A DNA stretch of 7,034 bases from Odoribacteraceae bacterium (GTDB taxonomy: Bacteria > Bacteroidota > Bacteroidia > Bacteroidales > Marinifilaceae), in assembly GCA_031279175.1 (NCBI GenBank), contig JAITJA010000060.1:1-7034 (forward strand). Direction: 5' to 3'. The notes under the pieces are model-generated. The model saw nothing but the letters and a program-made list of their open reading frames with translations. It had not been told where the DNA came from and ran no database searches. Positions 6,869 to 7,034 of this stretch are shown piece after piece (position 1 is the first letter of the stretch; the number at the start of each line of letters is the position of its first letter). Both the position numbers and the translations under genes were made by a program.

Positions 6869-7034
6869 AACAAGCTATCTAACCCGGTTAACAAGGCATG
6901 TAACTCAGTTAACAAGCAATGTAACTCAGTTAACAAGCAATGTAACTCAGTTAACAAGCAATGTAACTCAGTTAACAAGCAATGTAACTCAGTTAACAAG
7001 CAATGTAACTCAGTTAACAAGCAATGTAACTCAG
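6867..7034. repeat. 21-bp tandem direct repeat array (8 units visible, open at right edge)
   Basis: Eight contiguous 21-bp units lie at 6867-6887, 6888-6908, 6909-6929, 6930-6950, 6951-6971, 6972-6992, 6993-7013 and 7014-7034. Units 3-8 are identical; each starts TTAACAAGCAATG and ends TAACTCAG. Unit 2 differs at two bases and unit 1 at four, as expected of a decaying array edge. Every junction forms the palindrome GTTAAC (seven sites, first at 6887), and TAACTCAGTTA forms a small dyad across it. There are no spacers, so it is not a CRISPR. The window ends exactly on a unit boundary, so the array probably continues. Unit 1 begins inside the T tract of the terminator. The role is unknown: a protein-binding array, a variable tandem repeat, or part of a coding repeat on the minus strand are all possible. 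Confidence 0.95.

Noticed and set aside
6867..7034. CRISPR array.
   Set aside because: The repeats are 21 bp and directly adjacent with no unique spacers, and no cas genes are present.

Overview
This window looks like the chromosome of a Bacteroidota (Bacteroidales) bacterium. The GyrA sequence has Bacteroidota-type features, including a QNRGGVG GyrA box and an NRGGKGV motif late in the C-terminal domain. Two minus-strand genes are preceded by the Bacteroidota -7 promoter element TAnnTTTG. The tetrapyrrole-methylase-family methyltransferase is of the LYLIP...LGD type common in this phylum. The coding regions are fairly GC-rich, so a higher-GC lineage is likely, but I cannot name the genus.

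Layout. Five genes on the minus strand fill positions 1-5603. In transcription order they are an RsmI-related methyltransferase (5603-4899), a PhnP-like metallo-beta-lactamase-fold hydrolase (4902-4147, ATGA overlap with the first), gyrA (4073-1587), a secreted TPR protein (1572-376), and a second TPR protein (327 to beyond the left edge). The second TPR protein is a clear paralogue of the first. gyrA has its own candidate promoter, so there are probably two transcription units: methyltransferase-hydrolase, and gyrA-TPR-TPR.

A GC-rich divergent intergenic region (5604-5911) separates this block from one plus-strand gene (5912-6772). That gene encodes a membrane-anchored LpxL/HtrB-type acyltransferase, probably acting in lipid A synthesis. 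It ends in a strong hairpin terminator (6826-6868).

Immediately after the terminator a contiguous 21-bp tandem repeat array starts at 6867 and runs exactly to the window edge. It has eight visible units, the last six identical, and probably continues. Each junction carries a GTTAAC palindrome, spaced at about two DNA helical turns. The minus strand of the array also reads as an uninterrupted Leu-rich seven-residue peptide repeat. The array is the least explained element in the window. The genes themselves are mostly housekeeping, and I saw no defence system, mobile element, CRISPR or RNA gene.
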